DNA of 64,000 nucleotides from Kuschelorhynchus macadamiae (taxonomy: Eukaryota > Arthropoda > Insecta > Coleoptera > Curculionidae), in assembly GCA_030620095.1 (NCBI GenBank), contig JAUTXW010000056.1:807501-871500 (forward strand), read 5' to 3'. The translations under genes were made by a program, and so were the position numbers. The notes below the pieces were generated by a model. It was given only the letters and a program-made list of their open reading frames with translations. It was not told where the DNA came from and did no database searches. The first letter of the stretch is position 1, and each line of letters starts with the position of its first letter. Positions 62,101 through 64,000 of this stretch are shown here, piece after piece.

Positions 62101-62945
62101 ATATATTTGAATATCCATCTAAGAACTATGCTTTGACAATACGAGACGAACTTACTAAATTTACCCAAGCTTATCCAATTGAAGATAAAACGGCAAAAAC
62201 TATCGTTAACACTATTATTTTATTTTTCCAACATTGTGGTACCCCACTACGAATCCATTGTGATTATGGCCGTGAATTTAATAATACACTAATGAAAGAC
62301 CTATGTGAACTATACGACATAAAAATAACATTTTCTAGTGTAGGTCATCCCCAATCAAACGGCTCTCTAGAAAGATTTCACGCTACACTTAGCGAAATGA
62401 TAAGAGCTAATCAAACCGAAAATCCACATGAACATCCTTTCAACGTACTTCCGTATGCTGTTATTTGTTACAATAACACGAAAAATAAAACCCACGGTTT
62501 TACGCCCTTTGAATTAATTTTTTGACATACTTCTTCTAGACCCCCTGAAATCCTATATAATGAGAAAACCCTTATATCAAAATACATACGTGATTTAAAC
62601 AATCGTATGCAATTTCTTTATAAATCTGCTCGTGATAAAACAAAACAACAAAAAGAAAAAGCAAAAGAACATTTTGATCAACATGTTCCCAAACATCCTT
62701 ATGAATATAAAATAGGTGAAAATGTATATGTACGCGAATCCCAAATTAAAGACAAAGCTCAAAACAAATTTAATGGCCCTTTCGAAATTCTCGAAATTTA
62801 TCAAAACTCAGCCCTCTTATTAAATCCTAATACTAAACAAAAATCTAAAATAAATTTTGATAGATTAAAACCATACTACGAGCAAATTTCTCTTCCAGGA
62901 CCATCCTCGGACTGTCATCAATCGTCCAGTCCCAATACTCCATAA
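59163..62945 (+). pseudogene. pol: Pol: protease, RT, RNase H, integrase, broken
   Basis: The replication polyprotein. Domains in order: aspartic protease with LIDSGAG (Asp codon 59247-59249) and a GILGLDFL segment; reverse transcriptase with GIIRPSISPWSSPVWVIPKK, DLASGFHQI, MPFGLKNAPSTFQ and YMDD (about 60506); RNase H with LTTDASAFAIGAVLS and a TDHRPL segment; integrase with an HHCC zinc finger (H..H in YHLGKSNLHRG, CETC), a DDE core (INIDIFEYP, CDYGREFN, GSLERFHA) and a GPF-type module (NKFNGPFEILEI). Frameshifts occur near 60200, 60460, 60790 and 61975; in-frame stops at 61351 and 62523. The gag-pol junction has pol in the -1 frame, as expected for ribosomal frameshifting in errantiviruses. 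The stop at 62943 lies downstream of the env splice acceptor. Confidence 0.92.
62887..62898 (+). promoter_or_regulatory. Likely splice acceptor for env mRNA
   Basis: A pyrimidine tract TTTCTCTTCCAG ends in AG at 62897-62898. The env frame is open directly after it. Errantivirus env genes are expressed from a spliced mRNA, and acceptors at the end of pol are usual. Confidence 0.65.
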
Positions 62946-64000
62946 GTCCAATTAACAACACGATAGGAGTCTTCTTTCATGAAGAAGCAAAAATAAGAAT
63001 CTCTAATGACAAATGGACATTACTTGTATATAAAGACTTAGAACCAATTAAGGATACAATTGTAAATAATGATAGAATTTTAGAAAACCTTATTAATAAT
63101 ATCAACGAAGACGTACCACGAATGAAAGCATTTAAATCTAAAGTATTAACACATATTAGTCTCCTTAGACAAATATCAGAAGCTGTAAATCAAAAATATA
63201 CAGAGATAATGGCAGATACTAAAAAATATCTTCTTAGAGAAAAACGTGGAATTTTTAATGGTATAGGAACATTTTGGAAAGTAATTACAGGAAACTTAGA
63301 TGCCTCCGATGGCGAATATTTTAATGACTGTATAGAAAAAATAACACATGATGAATATCAAATCGAAAATCTTCTTAAAAATCAAATCTCAGTAACTACC
63401 TCAGTAATAAAAAAATTTAATTCAACTATTCAGAAACTCAAAATTGACGAGGAAACATTCAATAATGATATTATAGAAATTCAAAAATCAATACTGGATA
63501 TTTCTGACGATCTGAAATATTATTCCTCTCAAATAGAAATATTAAATATTTGCGAACTATTTTACGAATTTTACACAGTTCAATTATTACACCTTTTGAC
63601 TTAATAGAATCACTAAAGCACATATCTCAATCATTGCAAAGAAATAATTTACCTTTGTTAATTCACCCTTCAAGTGTGGCTCAATATCTTGAAATCATAG
63701 AACTAAAGGCATATCAATATGATTCAAAAGTAATCTTTGTTCTCGAAATCCCATTAGTTGATCCAGAAAAATATATTCTCATTCATTTATATCCAATACC
63801 AATTTTGGATAATCGAACAGGTCTTCACCACATTCTTTCAATAACAAATAATTTAATTGCGCGAAATGATGATTCATTATTTTATATCACAATTCGCAAC
63901 TTGCAATCATGTAAATCTCTGAGCAGCCGAACACTAATATGTTCCAACATCCTGCCATATCCAATAGACAGTGATGCTGTTTGTGAAGCCCAGTTACTAC
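62899..64000 (+). pseudogene. env: Env, N-terminal and central part, frameshifted, cut by window end
   Basis: The fusion glycoprotein. The frame opens after the acceptor with a hydrophobic LGLSSIVQ segment that could be a signal peptide, then SISPINNTIGVFFHEEAKI. A furin-type site REKR (63235-63246) is followed by GIFNGIG, the start of the fusion peptide, as in other errantiviruses. A coiled-coil-like segment follows (NQISVTTSVIKKF and onward). A frameshift near 63570-63600 moves the frame; the rest continues to the window end with Cys-containing segments. The transmembrane part is not in the window. The ATG at 63122 is internal, so I do not take it as the start. Confidence 0.85.

Larger units (their letters stand above)
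56837..64000 (+). mobile_element. Errantivirus-type provirus, 5' LTR to env, truncated by window end
   Basis: The order LTR, primer site, gag, pol (protease, RT, RNase H, integrase), env is that of gypsy-clade errantiviruses of insects. All three reading units are interrupted by frameshifts or stops, so this copy is defective. The 3' end of env and the 3' LTR lie beyond base 64000. It belongs to a different family from the element at 46.3-52.1 kb: the LTR lengths, primer sites and sequences all differ. Confidence 0.93.

Overview
The window is AT-rich eukaryotic DNA made almost entirely of decayed or recent mobile elements and simple repeats. I found no intact host gene, rRNA, tRNA or CRISPR array. 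The mix points to an insect: two gypsy-clade LTR elements with env genes (errantivirus type), a Transib element, a P-element/THAP9-type transposase gene, and Tc1, PIF/Harbinger, hAT, Crypton-like, Penelope-like and non-LTR relics. A beetle or similar insect is plausible, but the sequence does not fix the species.

Layout. 0.2-2.5 kb: a foldback element, then a complete Tc1/mariner (DD34E) element with long terminal inverted repeats (TIRs) and a broken transposase. 2.1-9.4 kb: three near-identical head-to-tail copies of a 2413-bp unit that starts inside the right TIR of the Tc1 element. 9.4-11.4 kb: two hammerhead-like motifs and a reverse-strand LINE reverse transcriptase relic. 11.5-14.1 kb: a Transib (RAG1-related) transposon with both ends and a CGACG target duplication, inserted in a degenerate minisatellite that continues to 14.6 kb. 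15.3-15.6 kb: a Penelope-like GIY-YIG fragment. 16.0-23.7 kb: a four-exon THAP/P-element transposase gene, now broken. 25.0-25.6 kb: an inverted-repeat element filled with ~140-bp tandem repeats. 28.1-29.3 kb: a hAT-like non-autonomous element with an 8-bp target duplication. 30-46 kb: mostly featureless AT-rich DNA with microsatellites, small palindromic elements, a dispersed repeat family, a Crypton-like fragment (41.4 kb) and a PIF/Harbinger fragment (44.6-44.9 kb).

46.3-52.1 kb: a composite element of the form LTR-internal-LTR-internal-LTR, with the target duplication ATAT on its outer flanks. Each internal region is a gag-env derivative that has lost pol. 54.3-55.6 kb: a satellite-like array of ~135-bp units. 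56.8-64.0 kb: the 5' LTR, primer site, gag, pol and most of env of a second errantivirus-type provirus, inserted at a TA microsatellite. It is interrupted by many frameshifts and stops and runs off the right edge of the window.

The elements do not form a pathway. They record repeated insertion, local duplication and decay. The most unusual structures are the triplication that captured a transposon end, the Transib element with RSS-like ends, the two-internal-region, three-LTR element with conserved hairpin repeats, and the P-type gene whose first two splice donors both look damaged.
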